From Branchiostoma lanceolatum (lineage: Eukaryota; Chordata; Leptocardii; Amphioxiformes; Branchiostomatidae), in assembly GCF_035083965.1 (NCBI RefSeq), contig NC_089739.1:7242001-7306000 (forward strand): DNA of 64,000 bases, written 5' to 3'. Within the stretch, counting starts at the first letter, position 1. Every line of letters begins with the position of its first letter. The position numbers were made by a program, and so were the translations under genes. Shown piece by piece: positions 20,163 to 42,559 of this stretch. A model generated the notes under the pieces. It was not told the origin of the DNA. It made no database searches and saw nothing but the letters and a program-made list of their open reading frames with translations.

Positions 20163-22770
20163 GAATACTGTTAACAGGTTTATTGAAAAATTGTTAGATG
20201 ATATTTCCATTATGTATCATATTATATATGATGATTTATATATAAAGATTATAGGAACAAAGAGAACCGCTTCTTTACACAAAGCTGCTCGAATTACATT
20301 CTTGTGCTGTTTATGCATGCCATCTATATGCACAGTATGAATACTAGTAGAATACTAGAACAGGAAAAACCAATGGTAAGAAGAATGGAACCATCTCTAC
20401 CACCAAGTAGGTTATAGAGTCTATATAACCTCCTTGCTACCACAAAATAATTTGACTGCTTGACGATCTAAGGGTAAAGTAAGCAATTTATCCGGCCGTA
20501 TTTTGGAAAAGCCGGATGTCCCTCCTAATGTTATTTGCTCTGTGTACCTGGAAAGGTATAAGGTCGCTAGTACTCGCTGTTGATACTTGTTCTGTGTGCC
20601 TGTATGAAGTGTAAGGTCGCTAGTTGGCGCTGTTGTTTTATGTGTAGCACGCCATCTTAAGATCTCTCAGTGTGACTTTGATTACTGTAAGTCTTAACTC
20701 CGAGTCATAGCTTTAACGATCCGATGTCTTCGATATTTGTACTTCATCTGGAGAACAAGGAGGTTTAAAATTAAGAAAAAAACACGGATGTCGTCAAAGG
20801 ATCACCCCTTCGTTCTTACTATATCCTGAAGCCAATGAATTAATTACGACCGTAGGGAAGCTGCGACGACGGGTACCGAAGAGCTGGCCTGTTTGGGGCC
20901 TGACAACAGTCTGGGTTCGGCCATGAATGATTATTGTTTTATTATCATCCTTCATAGCAGGCTCTGTGAGTCGGCGGTTTTTTTTTTGGGGGGGGGGCTT
21001 TATAATGCTTTTTTTTCTTCTAATAGCATCCCAGTTCTAATTGCATGATACTATCCAGTTTGTGCACCGCCTTTCCACAAGAAATCCAGTATAGAGTCTG
21101 AGAACTGATTTTCTATGAGAAAAAAACACAGATTCTATTAGGGCCGACTAGTAGAGCCTGTTTAGGAGGCTAGCGGTTATACAGCCCTTATTATCTTGAC
21201 TCGAACAGATCGTTCTATTGATCTATGTACGGTTGGGTGGTTCCGTAAACATATGACGACGTGTTATACGTTAGAAGATAGGAATAACGTTGTGAGGCAC
21301 TGTCTTTGTCAGTTCTATTTTGACATATCTGTACGAGAGATCTCTGATTCATCTCTGTTTCTGGGGAAGGTAGGTCTCTAATTCTTCTGCTTTCAAGACA
21401 GGGGAGGGATTTAGACATATGGGAGACATAAAAAGCAAAAATTCGCGCAGGAAAAAAAAACGGGCAAGGTCTTGAGTACAGCCTCCGTTGCGTCCCCTGT
21501 GTTGGACATTTTTTTCCAACAAGTACGATTCTGATTCTGCCCGAGCCCGTAAACTATCATAAAACTGCTCGTAGTCGTTGGCGCGCGTTGTAACGTAGGT
21601 TAATACCAGTCCATGTACACAGACAAGTTCAGAGTAGTCTGTGCAACACAAAGTCTCACTACGCTCTATTAAACCCCTCAGGCCCCGCACGGCTGATCAA
21701 TCGACCTCACCAGGACTGCTAGAAACGGGATCTAGTCAGTCAAAGTCTGGAGTAGGGTTCCTTTCCCCTTCGAATAGAATTAATCTTAAAGCGCCATGAT
21801 GTACTAATGTGGCCGTGGGGGTACACTTGATGAAAAATACAGATGCATTGTTCATTTACCACAAAGAACCAGCGAAAAAAATAGCTACGCCCTGTGTCAT
21901 TACATGCAATGCTCCGATATCTTTGTATACCTTAGTTTAAGTACGCTAGCTTCGAATTCCCTTTTTACGTGTTCTCATGATCTGCTTTCTCGGCTTTATT
22001 CCATTCTCTCACGCAGAGCCGCCCCGCGTCTTTGACATAGGTTCGATTTGCACACGCGTTTTTGAGTCGACCTGGAGTCGCTAACGCCTGTGTAAATCGG
22101 CCCATATATTAGACCCCGGCCTAATATACATTAAGGACGCTAGATGGCGCGGGAGAATGCCTTCATCCAAACTGAGGCATCACAGTACTCGTATACCAAA
22201 ATATGTCAATTTTCAGGCCTGTACCTTCAACAGCGTGACAAAAAGAGACAAACGTTGCTCACCAGGCCCCCACTGAAAAGCAGTAAAACTGACACCGAGA
22301 TGGCCATCCTGCAGATGGAGGAAAGAAAACACAAATAGATTATGATCTTTGTACGCATAATGCTAAATATCATATAAAGTGTGTTTCGCTACATGTACAG
22401 AGTAAAACTGCATTTTCATCCATCCCTCATACTTCTATTCCCCACATACCATGACAAATGGGATGATTTTGATGTGGTGCCGCCCCTCCCCCTTTTAGAC
22501 AGCAGTTTTTTCGTCGCAGTCAAACAATTATAATGTCCGGTCGAGCACGTATTATCAGGGTCTCAGATCCGGAATGGGTCGGTAGTTTATCCGGGGTTTC
22601 GATCTCTTTTCTGTGTACAAAACACATCCACAAATCTGAATCTCTGCAATTCTATGGAGACTGACTGGGATATATTGTCCCAACAGAAATTCCAATTAAG
22701 TTTGTACTAGTTCTATACAAATGACAATAAGCTACTAACATATTGTCTGCGTAGAAATAATTCAACCAGC
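20163..22770. other. gene-poor region with repeat remnants
   Basis: No gene is supported. Visible items are a hairpin at 20409-20438 related to the ZNF-1 palindrome, and a ~60-bp direct duplication at 20535-20640 sharing CTGTGT.CCTG and TAAGGTCGCTAGT. The phrase GGTCGC(C/T)AGTTGGCGCTGTT recurs at 11066. Open frames at 21349-21690 and 22144-22338 have no recognisable content. Confidence 0.5.
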
Positions 22771-22779
22771 ATATTTTTT

Positions 22780-22992
22780 TTTCACTTTCAGTATTTGTAA
22801 TTTTTTCACTTTCAGTATTTGTAAATTTGTTTTGTTCTTCTGTATTTATTCTGTATTTTTGTTTTGTTTTTCTGTAATGTATCCTGTATCGATGACGACA
22901 TGAAAATAAGCTGTAAGCTTGAGTCTGTCGTCATCATGTCTTGTATGTAAATGTTGCAATAAAAAAAAAAAAAAGATTAAAAAAAAAGCATA
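22780..22992 (+). mobile_element. LINE/SINE 3'-end fragment with poly(A) tail
   Basis: A T-rich segment with a doubled CACTTTCAGTATTTGTAA is followed by GACGACATGAAAATAAGCTG and GTTGCAATAAA, then an A-rich tail (22962-22988). This looks like the 3' end of a retroposed copy; the family is not identified. Confidence 0.5.
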
Positions 22993-23454
22993 TTTTGTGG
23001 TATTAGACTATCCTGAGTCTGACTTGAAAACAAGCTTCAGTGCAACTGTTTGTAATAGCATATTCTGTTGCGGCCTATGTTTCCTAATGCTTACGTTGAT
23101 AGAACAAATTGCATGTCAGTATACGTAACTTCTTGCGATGATATCGATCAACTTTGTTATCACAACAGCTATGATGAATGATGCAAGACCTGGTACCTGT
23201 AACTTTCATACCCTGCATAGAACAATATTACTGGTTATTGTCGACTTCTGCCAACTGTTTTGTAAAATAACTTGACCAGTTGCTTGACTAACTTTTATAT
23301 TGTGTATGATTAATTTGCCAGAAATGAACATAATATGAGCAACCAATGATGTTAAAGAAAGAACCCCATTAGAATAACAAATCCATTGGTATCTACGTGT
23401 GTCTAAGACGTACTGTTTTCCCTATCTTTAAGGACAGTCCATCGGGAGTAGGTC

Positions 23455-25950
23455 ATGCTCTTTCGTGTGGTCTCACCTCAGAGTCTTGCCTTGGTTCTGT
23501 TCTTGGCGCTCGGTGCGACCGCCGGACCAGTGGCACGTCTCACCGAAGAACTAGGACAAACGTTCCGGCACATTGCAGAGGATCCTGGCAAGGCGAACGA
23601 TGAAAATGGGAATCTAGACCGTTGGGATTTGTCAGTTGTCCTCCGAGACTTCTCAACACTCCTTAAAGATGTAGCCAATATTCTCCTGCCTGACCGTGCA
23701 CCTTCTGAGGACGAGACAGGCGAAGGAGAAGACAAGACAGAAGAGCATCGTGAAGAAAGTGGAGGAGAGGGGGAAGAGGGTTTCGGGGAAGAAGGCGGAG
23801 GCGAAGAGGAGGACGACAATGACGCTGGAGATGCACAAGACGAACAACGCGCGGAACCCAACAATGGAGAACAAAAAGGGCAGGTTGTTGATGAATGGCT
23901 TAGCCGAAATTTCTGGCTTAATCGGCCACGCCAACATGGCTTCATGCCGGAGGAACACCGGGTAATAGAATCAAATCGAGAGCGGGAACACGTACAGCAG
24001 ATCCTGGAAGGAGAACGAGACCGAGAACATGAACAGCAAATAGTAGAAGAACAAGAACACGAACAGCAAATGCTAGAAGAACGAGAACACGAAAAGCAAA
24101 TGCTAGAAGAACGAGAACACGAACAGCAAATGCTAGAAGAACGAGAACACGAACAGCAAATACTAGAAGAACGAGAACACGAACAGCAAATGCTAGAAGA
24201 ACGAGAACACGAACAGCAAATACAAGAAGAACGAGAACACGAACAGCAAATACAAGAAGAACGAGAACACGAACAGCAAATGCTAGATGAACGAGAACAC
24301 GAACAGCAAATGCTAGAAGAACGAGAACACGAACAGCAAATACTAGAAGAACGAGAACACGAACAGCAAATGCTAGAAGAACGAGAACACGAACAGCAAA
24401 TACAAGAAGAACGAGAACACGAACAGCAAATGCTAGAAGAACGAGAACACGAACAGCAAATGCTAGAAGAACGAGAACACGAACAGCAAATGCTAGAAGA
24501 ACGAGAACACGAACAGCAAATGCAAGAAGAACGAGAACACCAACCAACAATTGAAGAAGATCTACAACAACAGCAAATGCTAGATGAACGAGAGCGAGAA
24601 ATCAAACAAAAGACACGCAAGGAGACAGAAGAAAAAGAGCAAACATTCTCGCAGAAGGAAATTATATTTTCAGCATCTTCTGTTAAACGTAGCCAACCAA
24701 CAGTTCATGATGAATCACCTGGTGACCTAGAGACGACGTCAGCTGACGATGACGAAGCCGGGACCGGCGTTGACGAAGAACGTAATGATGATAACGAAGA
24801 ATATATGTCACCATTTGTAGAAGCTATGGCGCCATCAGATGAAAGCAGTCAGTCAAGTGCGATCGATGAGTCACCGGATAATGAAATTACAGCTACCAAC
24901 GAAGAAGGGCGCCCTTTAGACGACGACCGTCGGAACGTTGAAGCCAGCCAAGAAACAAAGGATGAGGAGGCCATGAACGAGTTACCCGTAGCTACCGACG
25001 ACCTGCGCACATCAGGCACCGGAGAGGAAGGGTCTAGTGTCGACGAAGATAGTCGGATCGATGAAGTCAGCCAACCAGCAGCCAACAATGTTGCACCAAA
25101 TAATGAAAACGCTGCGCATGCTACCAACGACTTACCACCATTGGAAGACACCGGCGTGGGAGACCGTGACCGGTCGTCTTTCGACGAAAGCCACCGGATT
25201 GATGAACTCAGCCATCCAGCGGCTAACAATGTGCCAGCAGATAACGAAAACAATGCTTCCACTGACGACTTACCACCATTGGAAGATACAGGCGGTGGAG
25301 ACGGGTCTTCTTTCGACGAAAATCACCGAACCGATGAAGTCAGCCAGCCAGCAGCCAACAATGTTCCACCAAGTAATGAAAACGTAAACACTGCTACCAA
25401 CGACATACCACCATTGGGAGGCACCGATGAAGAGGAATCTCCTCTCGACGAAGATCATCGGCCATCACCTGACGAAATCAGCCAATCAACAGCCAGCGAT
25501 GAGGCCACGGGTGAGATAGCCCCAGCTACCGGCGACGCAAGCCCGTCTGGGGGTACTCAGAAAGAATGGTCTCCGTTCGACAAAGATGTGGCAACGTTAG
25601 GCCGAGGCGGACCATCCATTAGCATCCAGCAACCCCCCGTACGCACCGGGCAAGACGATGACGAGGCACCGAATGACGCAGCAGGTCACAAACCGTCCAG
25701 CGGACGCTGGTCCCCATTCGACAGAAACGCACCGTCTTTCGGGAAACACCCTTCACACGAGCACGTGCACGTGCATCCCTCCGGCCGAAACCTGCCGAGT
25801 TCTGGGAGAGCCGAGGCCGAACCCCAGCAGGCCCGCTGGGCAGAACTGATCAAAAGCAAACGTAAACCAAAGGCTGACCCGTTTGGTGGAAAATGGTCAC
25901 CGTTTGCCAAAAATATGCCCCACTTCGGTAAAAATCCGCCACCCGGTTGA
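23455..25950 (+). CDS. secreted repeat protein with C-terminal amidation-type WSPF modules; candidate neuropeptide precursor
   Basis: Single large exon, 831 residues. An in-frame TAG lies six bases upstream, and an acceptor (CCCTATCTTTAAG) ends at 23432. Residues 1-24 are a signal peptide (MLFRVVSPQSLALVLFLALG...). Residues ~25-80 form a compact domain (ELGQTFRHIAED, DRWDLSVVLRDFSTLLKDV). Then come a Glu/Gly-rich acidic stretch (~82-150), about 17 copies of the decapeptide EHEQQMLEER (~200-365), and an acidic Ser/Thr/Pro region with about five imperfect ~40-residue units (SQPAANNVPP...LPPLEDTG...SSFDE). The C-terminus has three modules: WSPFDKDVATLGR (W705), WSPFDRNAPSFGK (W752) and WSPFAKNMPHFGK (W814). 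A Gly followed by one basic residue is the classic signal for C-terminal amidation after cleavage. Function is inference; no known family is recognised. Confidence 0.75.
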   Translation: MLFRVVSPQSLALVLFLALGATAGPVARLTEELGQTFRHIAEDPGKANDENGNLDRWDLSVVLRDFSTLLKDVANILLPDRAPSEDETGEGEDKTEEHREESGGEGEEGFGEEGGGEEEDDNDAGDAQDEQRAEPNNGEQKGQVVDEWLSRNFWLNRPRQHGFMPEEHRVIESNREREHVQQILEGERDREHEQQIVEEQEHEQQMLEEREHEKQMLEEREHEQQMLEEREHEQQILEEREHEQQMLEEREHEQQIQEEREHEQQIQEEREHEQQMLDEREHEQQMLEEREHEQQILEEREHEQQMLEEREHEQQIQEEREHEQQMLEEREHEQQMLEEREHEQQMLEEREHEQQMQEEREHQPTIEEDLQQQQMLDEREREIKQKTRKETEEKEQTFSQKEIIFSASSVKRSQPTVHDESPGDLETTSADDDEAGTGVDEERNDDNEEYMSPFVEAMAPSDESSQSSAIDESPDNEITATNEEGRPLDDDRRNVEASQETKDEEAMNELPVATDDLRTSGTGEEGSSVDEDSRIDEVSQPAANNVAPNNENAAHATNDLPPLEDTGVGDRDRSSFDESHRIDELSHPAANNVPADNENNASTDDLPPLEDTGGGDGSSFDENHRTDEVSQPAANNVPPSNENVNTATNDIPPLGGTDEEESPLDEDHRPSPDEISQSTASDEATGEIAPATGDASPSGGTQKEWSPFDKDVATLGRGGPSISIQQPPVRTGQDDDEAPNDAAGHKPSSGRWSPFDRNAPSFGKHPSHEHVHVHPSGRNLPSSGRAEAEPQQARWAELIKSKRKPKADPFGGKWSPFAKNMPHFGKNPPPG
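24046..24546 (+). repeat. 30-bp coding minisatellite (EHEQQMLEER)
   Basis: Sixteen to seventeen head-to-tail 30-bp units differ only at a few codons (ATG/ATA, CTA/CAA, GAA/GAT, one CAG/AAG). The encoded decapeptide is highly charged and predicted helical, possibly coiled-coil. The reverse strand gives spurious Cys/Ser- and Val/Leu-rich frames. Confidence 0.95.
25040..25500 (+). repeat. degenerate ~120-bp coding repeats
   Basis: Four to five units encode SRIDEVSQPAANNV...NDLPPLEDTG...SSFDE with substitutions and short indels. They are older than the 30-bp array upstream. Confidence 0.7.
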
Positions 25951-27120
25951 CGCAGACCGGAGAACGTCAAAAAGCAATCTCCAAGCAGATGTTGGAGTGG
26001 AAGTTCGAATTGTTTCTCTACTCGAATTTACTTCTGAAAATACACAAGTATAACTCAATGCTATTAGTCTATTTAGAGAAACAACGTTAATATTCAAATG
26101 TAGCGAAACGAATTTTGCCATGTAGCGAAAGCACTTCTGCCATATAAATTTAGTAAAATATAGAAATGAAAATCCAAATACCAACGGCTCCGCTCTGTGG
26201 CGTTGCCAAAATCTTGACCTTTGCGCGGACTTCTGTTTATGTTATAAACATTGGCAAATTCCTCATCGTCTTCATCGACCCTAAATCCATAAGAAGTTAG
26301 ACACCGTAGCGATTTATAGACGCTACACGATTTACAAATGTTCAAACGAAAAATGATAATACATCATGTACATGAAAAATAGGAAGAAATAATAGTGACG
26401 CTGACAATGAAGTTTATTGTATTATCACACGCAACTGGGGCTAAACACATTAGGTCAGATACCTAGATTATGATAAGGAAAACTATGCTTCGAGATCACT
26501 TTCACTTATTTCATTATATCTATATCTCTAATTTAACATCTCAGTAAAACATGTGTAAACTAATCAGTACAGAGTTAATCCATCATATCGTAGTTGGGTT
26601 ATACATTGGATGAACGTTTGTTAAATGTGCAATCTCTTATATCTCTTTAATAATAGAATATTGATTAAGCCAGAAATAGAGACATGCTGAATCCAATCAT
26701 AACCCTGGTCTTCCTCACACGCCTTTACTATCATTACATGCAGATATGGTGAATACCATATCATACGGTATGACTGCATTCGAATGATTAAAATGCAAGA
26801 ATCGGAAAAATCTGGGGCGTTTTATTCTGCTCTATCGCCTGATTTCTGTCAGGTTGACAGTACTAGTATAGTTGGACACGTATACACAAAGTCATAGCTT
26901 ATAATATCTTACAATAGATTAGAAATAAGGGAAAAAGAGAAGTAGAAGACGGATATTCTTTGCATCATGTGAATGAATCGTCATTTCGTAAAAGAAATGG
27001 GGAAAACCCAATCTGACGTGTCACTCCTCCAAAACCGCGCACTTGAACCAAATAAGGAAATATGAAACTTCCCCAAGCTTTTCCCGCGCTTGACGTTGAC
27101 CAATTGTACCGATTGTCTAC
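25951..27120. other. intergenic region
   Basis: AT-rich; no gene or recognisable element. No AATAAA is visible in the first ~400 nt after the stop at 25950. Confidence 0.5.
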
Positions 27121-27121
27121 G

Positions 27122-27157
27122 TGACGTCATCTTCGGGTCATGTATCTTTGTTGATTG
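27122..27157 (+). promoter_or_regulatory. CRE palindrome and inverted CCAAT box upstream of PABPC1
   Basis: TGACGTCA at 27122-27129 and GATTGG (inverted CCAAT) at 27153-27158, ~310-340 nt upstream of the probable PABPC1 start. An ETS-type ACTTCCGG lies nearer, at 27421-27428. A 67-codon open frame at 27155-27358 followed by AATAAA (27375-27380) could alternatively mark a small separate transcript; evidence is weak. Confidence 0.4.
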
Positions 27158-27462
27158 GTCACGAAGGTAAACGAAGATGTCGTCTGGAAACTGGAAACAG
27201 GCAGTTGGGCTGGTTTACAACTCTATGGTTCGGAAATAAACATCCGCCAACTGCTCCGCCGTATGAATCAAGAAAGAAGACATTCTATTTATCAATTTCT
27301 ACCAAAATCCGATCCTGTTATATATTCAAATGCATCGAAATTCAGAATTTGTACATAAATTACCGTATACGTTGAAATAAAACGTATCATTTCTTAGGAT
27401 TATTTTCTTATAGGTGCGTCACTTCCGGCGGCTAACTCAGGCCGGCGTAGGTACCCCTCCTC

Positions 27463-27715
27463 ACCTTTTTACCTGCGTCAGCTTCCACGCGTTGTTGTGT
27501 GCTAGCATTTTAGGCCCACACAACAGCCGTAAACCCAAAAATTTACAAAAAACAACAAAAAAACTTAAAAAGTGATAAAAATTCTGTATAAAAACTTAAA
27601 AAGCTTGAGAAAAAAACTCGCGAAACGGTGGTAGGAACGTCCCAAAGTCTGCTGAAGCTCGAAGATCCAGCCAAAATTGACAACGCCATCTTGGATTTGA
27701 AGACTAATTTCTGAG
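27463..27715 (+). promoter_or_regulatory. PABPC1 leader exon with TOP-like start and A-rich autoregulatory tract
   Basis: The first exon ends TTTCTGAG|GTAAGA at 27715. Its probable start is the pyrimidine run CCTTTTTACC at 27464. From about 27535 to 27625 the leader has six or more A-runs (AAAAATTTACAAAAAACAAC, AAAAAAACTTAAAAAG, TAAAAACTTAAAAAG). In vertebrates PABPC1 mRNA carries a 5' TOP motif and an A-rich leader element to which PABP binds to repress its own translation. The same arrangement here is seen directly; the autoregulatory role is inferred from the family. Confidence 0.75.
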
Positions 27716-28561
27716 GTAAGAATTTCTCTTTTTTCTCTTAAATAACTAGACCTATCATTCTGACAGATACATAAAGTGTATCTCTGACGTCTATGGTAAC
27801 TGATTTCTTGAATAACTGTGCCATTTTTTGTTTGAAAAACGTTGGAATGCTCCTCGCAAAATGGCTAGGTTTCCAGTGAGATGCCGGCAAACCAGCCAGA
27901 AAACGCCCACCGAATATTTTAGCGAATCGTTACCAAAATCATTAGTTAAAGCCATAGAATTGCGAGTTTCTTGTATTTTTCCCCGAAAGACCAGTCCTGG
28001 ATTGTTTCCACAGAAGAGGATGTTGTAAGAAACCGGAAGGTTTGAGAGAATGTCGTAGTTTGGGTGGAATTGTTCCAGCGGTTGGGATTCAGGAAGTGAA
28101 AGCACGTGGTTCTGCCTCGTGGCCAAAGTGCGGATCACTGCCGGATTCTCGTGCGTTTTTACCGTCGACTTTGAACTCGTTTTTTCCTGACAACCACCCA
28201 ACATACCGTAGATTTTGTAGATACTTTAGGAGGTTACAAAGGTGTATTGACTAGTATAATTTCTTGGCGAAATGCCCCCAAATTATATTAATCCAGGTCA
28301 GTCTCTAGTTGTCTGCAAACACAAATTATATTTTATGGTACACTTGCCTGTCTTCAATTTTTTTTCCCTGATGTCAAATTGAAAATTTCTTTCGGCTCTT
28401 TGGTAGAACATATTGACAAAGGATTTTGAAAACTTATCTTGCTGGGTTGACAAGCTGGGTCAAGAAAAGGAATCCATACTTTCAAAGTGTGACTCACCAT
28501 TCAAATATGTCCAGAATTTTCTTTATAATATTCACAGAATTCCTTCTTCGGTGAAGGAGAA

Positions 28562-28750
28562 AATAAGCTAGTTCGGAGTTGCTACTACGCATGTGCAGTG
28601 TCAAAGGTGAAGGCCCCCGCGACGAAAACAAGACCCGTCTGGGCGTTGTTATGCAAATCTAGACAATGTGGAGGCGAGTACTGTTTCCGTCGCGGGGGCC
28701 TTCACCTTTGACACTGCACATGCGTAGTAGCAACTCCGAACTAGCTTATT
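28562..28750. repeat. 63-bp perfect inverted repeat with 63-bp spacer (recent MITE)
   Basis: Arms 28562-28624 and 28688-28750 are exact complements. They start AATAAGCTAGTTCGGAGTTG and end in GCCCCCGCGACG. The element is non-coding and lies in PABPC1 intron 1. Perfect arms imply recent arrival or ongoing correction. Confidence 0.9.
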
Positions 28751-29224
28751 AATATTGGATGACATTTGAAGACAATTAGAACAGACAATTATGGGATTGT
28801 CTGTTGCAATTTTGCAGCAGACCATATGCTTGTATTGGTAGTGCTGCCTAAGACTAAGTTAGTAAGTACAGCTTCTGTTTGTCTAGACAGTGTTCACGTG
28901 TTAGTTGACCTGCTTTCACACAGACTTTTAATTACTCGTCACCCTGGTTTTTAATTGATGAGATTATGTACACATTTGCTAGTTGGTACAGTGATCGACA
29001 TCAATTGTTCGAAATTCTGTTTCTGTGAAAATTATAAAGGATGCTGTAACTTGTGATTGAGGGTTATAGGAAAGTTTTGCCATAAATAGCATCAGCCGGA
29101 TACGCTGCTACGATACCCTCAAGGCCTTAGCGGTACATCAGCTTATCCGTTTTTTAATCAGTGTCCTGGAGATAATAAATGTCTCTTGAACATTTTTATA
29201 CGGCTCAGCTAAGATATGTGGTAT

Positions 29225-29506
29225 TTATAATTTGCTATGGGTGGTTTTATACCCCTGTATTGGACAGTTCACTAAGGGTTCTTTGATCCGGTTGAGAATT
29301 ACCATACTGAACACCTTGGCTGGAACTGAGAGTAGGGTGATACCACGGTGGTTCTTGCACTCTTGCCTGCTGCCCTTGTTCTTGTAGAAGGACAAGATTA
29401 CACCTTTCTTCCAGTCCTCTGGGCAGTTGCCATCTTCCCAGATGCCTGTGAACGATTGATTGATCAGACAGCGGTTCAAGTCAGGTCTTTGTGAAGGAAC
29501 GAGCAA
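29225..29506 (-). mobile_element. LINE reverse-transcriptase fragment
   Basis: The minus strand encodes CPEDWKKGVILSFYKNKG and CKNHRGITLLSVPAKVFSMV. This is the N-terminal RT region (P..W..G.....YK.KG...C.NYRGITLLS) common to RTE/CR1/Jockey-type LINEs. It is a short dead fragment in PABPC1 intron 1, of a different family from the LINE at 47-53 kb, whose matching motif is RPISLLN. Confidence 0.75.
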
Positions 29507-29640
29507 TCCACCGCTTTTGTGATGTCACATTATGCAGATACATGTACAACATTTGAGATTTTGACTCTTTAAACAGTGGATCCGATCATAAGTTACAGGG
29601 AGTTTTTTTGTGCCCCTTCTCAGTTGAGAGATGTTTGAAA

Positions 29641-41355
<11,715 letters not shown>

Positions 41356-42400
41356 CAGCGCCCCCTACCACCCACACCAAGTTTCGCGAGGAACCTAACG
41401 TTAAACCTAGAGTAGCAAGCAAGCAAGTAATTCCTTCCTGTCGAAACTGTACGCCGAACCGGGTGAAGTGATATCTGGAAAGTTGACGCATGGGTAAAAC
41501 TAAAACTTTTAACTGCAAAAATAGCGATAGCTGAGTGTGAATGAGTGTTTTACAGTTCCAAACCTGACTATTATGATACCTTTTGTATGAAAGCTGTCGA
41601 AACATCTCCAATGTCCATCTTGTTTGTTTCTTCGTTCGTTGACGACCTCTCATGCAAGGAATGCCTCTTCTTTTCAACAACAGAAGTGGAGTGGGCAGGA
41701 TATTTTTGTAGTAAAATCAAACAAAACTGATAAAGACAGCCAGGAAGCCTGTGAGATGGTAAACTTCACTACGTTTTTCTATAAGTATGGTAGTAGTTGT
41801 CTTAGTTATTCCACATACGAGTGTTTTTAACAGCAGTGACATTCTACTATTACTAATCTGCATGGTTTGTTGAAATATTTAAGTGGTCAAGATTGTTGAA
41901 AAAAATAATGTTGGACAGTTTTTGAATCATATATAACATCCTAGGATGACACAGGGTTGAACTGGTAATAGCTTCATGTTTCTTTATGCTATTTTTGTAA
42001 AAAAAAATTGTAAAACTAATCTTACGTTTGAAAAGGTGCCGCCTGGCAAGGTGTACAGTTTTGCGGGAATGATAGTTGGAAAAAAGACAAAAAAATCGTA
42101 AAATAAGGAAAAAAATTCGATCTCAAACAGAAGAGAAGAAGACGTAACCACACGGAAACTAGAGGAGGCATAAAAATGGAAAAAGTATCAAAAACACCGC
42201 AAAAACGTGGAAAAAATGGGAGACGATCTTGTTGGGCAACTGTGACGAGATCAGCTCTTGGAATGAGTGTTATTTGAATAACTGGTGTGAAAGTGTGTTC
42301 ATGTTTGTGTTAAGGCTGGAAGATGCCTTGAATGTGTACCATCTGCAACTTTGGAAGTAAAACAACAGTTTCACACCAGCACTGTGGTCTGTGTCTTTCA
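41356..42400 (+). other. PABPC1 3' UTR and downstream
   Basis: No coding sequence. A-rich stretches occur at 41998-42200. I see no canonical AATAAA, so the cleavage site cannot be placed. Confidence 0.5.
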
Positions 42401-42559
42401 TTTTGTACATTCTTGTAGACACTATAAGATACATATAGAATACTAAAATTAGGGGAAACTTTATTTTCCGTCACACAGCTAGTAGTACTAGTTAAGATGT
42501 ACGTTACATGGAGATAGACCAATTCACCCCCTGAAACCCATGAATTTCATGTCGTTCTT

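Noticed and set aside
24046-24546. CRISPR-like array
   Set aside because: Units are contiguous without unique spacers, lie in an open coding frame, and the genome is animal.
23478-24620. Cys/Ser-rich minus-strand open frame
   Set aside because: It is the antisense shadow of the 30-bp EHEQQMLEER array; no start, signal or splice evidence.
27155-27358. 67-codon small gene between a CRE/CCAAT pair and AATAAA
   Set aside because: Signals are suggestive, but the protein has no recognisable feature and no homologue was available to compare; left as a remark.
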